Below, in pieces: positions 63,026 through 64,000 of a stretch of DNA of 64,000 bases (its first letter is position 1; every line of letters begins with the position of its first letter). Source of the stretch: Poindextera sp035295705 (GTDB lineage: Bacteria; Pseudomonadota; Alphaproteobacteria; Caulobacterales; Caulobacteraceae); assembly GCA_035295705.1 (NCBI GenBank), contig DATGIN010000003.1, forward strand, positions 12,275 to 76,274. Reading direction: 5' to 3'. A program made the translations under genes and the position numbers. Below the pieces are notes generated by a model, which was given only the letters and a program-made list of their open reading frames with translations, had not been told where the DNA came from and made no database searches.

Positions 63026-63552
63026 GCGAGTTCGGCCAGGATGCGCGCTCCGACCGGGCGGAGCGCCCCGCGCTTAAGACGGGCCGGTAGCGTCGACCCG
63101 CTCTGGCGCGGCGCCGTGCGATCCAGCATGCCGCGCGGCGCGAGCAGCCCATGTTCGGCGCGCAGCCGCCCAAACCGCGCCGCCAACGCGGCCGAAGCCT
63201 CTTCGAACGGCGCGCGCGGCCAAGCGCCCCTATAGCTGAGCTGGAACCAGCCGGCCTGGCGCCCGCCGCGTTCGATGTGCCGCCACGCCGCCTGCGCCCA
63301 CCCGCTCTCCAGCCGCGTCCCGGCGCGCAGGACCAACAACCAGGGCTGGCGGGCGCTCGCGAGCGCATCCGCGGTCGAGCCAACGCGCGTCGCGCCGGCC
63401 TCGTCCGCCAAGACCGCCGTTTCGGCGGAGCCGGTCGGATCGACCACGATCACCTCGCGCACGAGGCCGTCGGCCGCGGCCGAGGTCAGCGACGCGAACG
63501 TGGCGACCAGCCTGCCGCCGCCGCCGGTTGGTTCGATGATCGCCGAGATCAT
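63022..63552 (-). CDS. Glycosyltransferase family 2-like protein
   Basis: 176 residues. GT2-like N-terminus: MISAIIEPTGGGGRLVATFA, VREVIVVDPTGSAETAVLAD, and a D-x-D-like position reduced to VLRAGTRLE. The C-terminal part (WAQAAWRHIERGGRQAGWFQ) is short for a full transferase, so it may be catalytically limited. It overlaps the end of the UDG gene by 4 bp, in the opposite direction. Confidence 0.7.
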   Translation of the reverse strand: MISAIIEPTGGGGRLVATFASLTSAAADGLVREVIVVDPTGSAETAVLADEAGATRVGSTADALASARQPWLLVLRAGTRLESGWAQAAWRHIERGGRQAGWFQLSYRGAWPRAPFEEASAALAARFGRLRAEHGLLAPRGMLDRTAPRQSGSTLPARLKRGALRPVGARILAELA

Positions 63553-63626
63553 GCGCTCATCAATCCGCCGGATCGGCGGGCGTCAACCGTTCTTGTTTTG
63601 TTCCTGGCGCGGCCTATGATGCGGCG

Positions 63627-64000
63627 ATGAGTTGCCGCCCCCAGGTTCCGGTGAATGCGCGTGGGCGGGCCTCGCGCTCAAACGACTCGAGCCGCTACGA
63701 AGCGTTCACGCGCGCCGAGTTCAACGATGGATGGGAAGTCGACGACGACGCCCCGGCGAAGCGGGCGACCAGCCTCACCGCCGAGACGGCCCGCACGATC
63801 ATCAGCCGCAACCAGAGCCCGGACATCGGCTTCGACCGCTCCATCAACCCCTATCGCGGCTGCGAGCACGGGTGCATCTACTGCTACGCCCGTCCCACGC
63901 ACGCCTATCTTGGCCTCTCTCCGGGGCTGGATTTCGAGACGAAGCTGTTCTTCAAACCGGAGGCGGCGCACCTTCTGGAACGCGAGCTCTCGCGACGGTC
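63627..64000 (+). CDS. PA0069-family radical SAM protein (partial)
   Basis: N-terminal 124 residues; the rest is beyond the right edge. Residues about 84-90 hold the radical SAM cluster CEHGCIYC (CxxxCxxC) in NPYRGCEHGCIYCYARPTHA, typical of this group of SPL-like radical SAM proteins. Upstream the pattern SDSRYE/SLTAETARTIISRNQSPD is characteristic. The reaction is not known. The start is ATG 63627. Confidence 0.92.
   Translation, partial: MSCRPQVPVNARGRASRSNDSSRYEAFTRAEFNDGWEVDDDAPAKRATSLTAETARTIISRNQSPDIGFDRSINPYRGCEHGCIYCYARPTHAYLGLSPGLDFETKLFFKPEAAHLLERELSRR

Overview
This window is GC-rich, densely coded alphaproteobacterial chromosome, most likely from the family Caulobacteraceae (Caulobacter/Phenylobacterium type). 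The best taxonomic evidence is the flagellar cluster at 31.9-40.3 kb: a FlaEY-like protein, FlmG/FlmH-type flagellin glycosylation proteins, the paired regulators FlbT and FlaF, FlaG, two flagellin-family genes and two sigma-54 promoters. The amiC-rne and gyrA-coaD-ppi gene orders and a GyrA with Ala at the E. coli Ser83 position fit as well. Nearly everything is chromosomal housekeeping. I see no insertion sequence, prophage, CRISPR array, rRNA or tRNA.

Layout. 0-5 kb: penicillin-binding protein 1A (cut by the left edge) and amidase AmiC, with a TonB-dependent receptor gene between them on the other strand. 5-10 kb: RNase E, a BepA-like protease, a DsbA-like lipoprotein, and a compact unit made of a palindrome, a hairpin, a 35-codon ORF and a terminator. 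10-11 kb: a TPP riboswitch driving thiS-thiG. 11-14 kb: aroQ-accB-accC-aat. 14-18 kb: a DUF2155 protein and the complex I subunit NDUFA12, and divergently a class II ribonucleotide-reductase-like protein without the expected catalytic motifs. 18-25.6 kb: a frameshifted gene, a pentapeptide-repeat protein, a DHFR-fold protein, aspS, a cyclophilin, coaD and gyrA. 25.8-30.1 kb: a four-gene MacB-like ABC export operon. 30-31.8 kb: ssb and two envelope proteins. 31.9-40.3 kb: flagellin production and modification. 40.4-47.3 kb: an acidic protein, a MoxR ATPase, a PQQ-type sugar dehydrogenase with its cytochrome c, a stress protein, and a tightly coupled HD-hydrolase / phosphatase / NrtR-like operon. 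47.3-55.4 kb: envelope proteins and glyQ-glyS-ppdK. 55.8-57.7 kb: glnB-amtB. 57.7-64 kb: ispE, a TPR lipoprotein, ETF-QO, a uracil-DNA glycosylase, a glycosyltransferase-like protein and a radical SAM protein (cut by the right edge).

The most unusual item is the apparently inactive ribonucleotide-reductase paralogue at 15326-17950. Its upstream region holds a near-perfect palindrome resembling an NrdR box and a weaker second copy centred 32 bp away, so an RNR-type regulator may control a protein that no longer reduces nucleotides. Other leads are the 35-codon unit at 9737-9958, a flagellin with a replaced N-terminus at 35257-36051, and the 45-47 kb operon.
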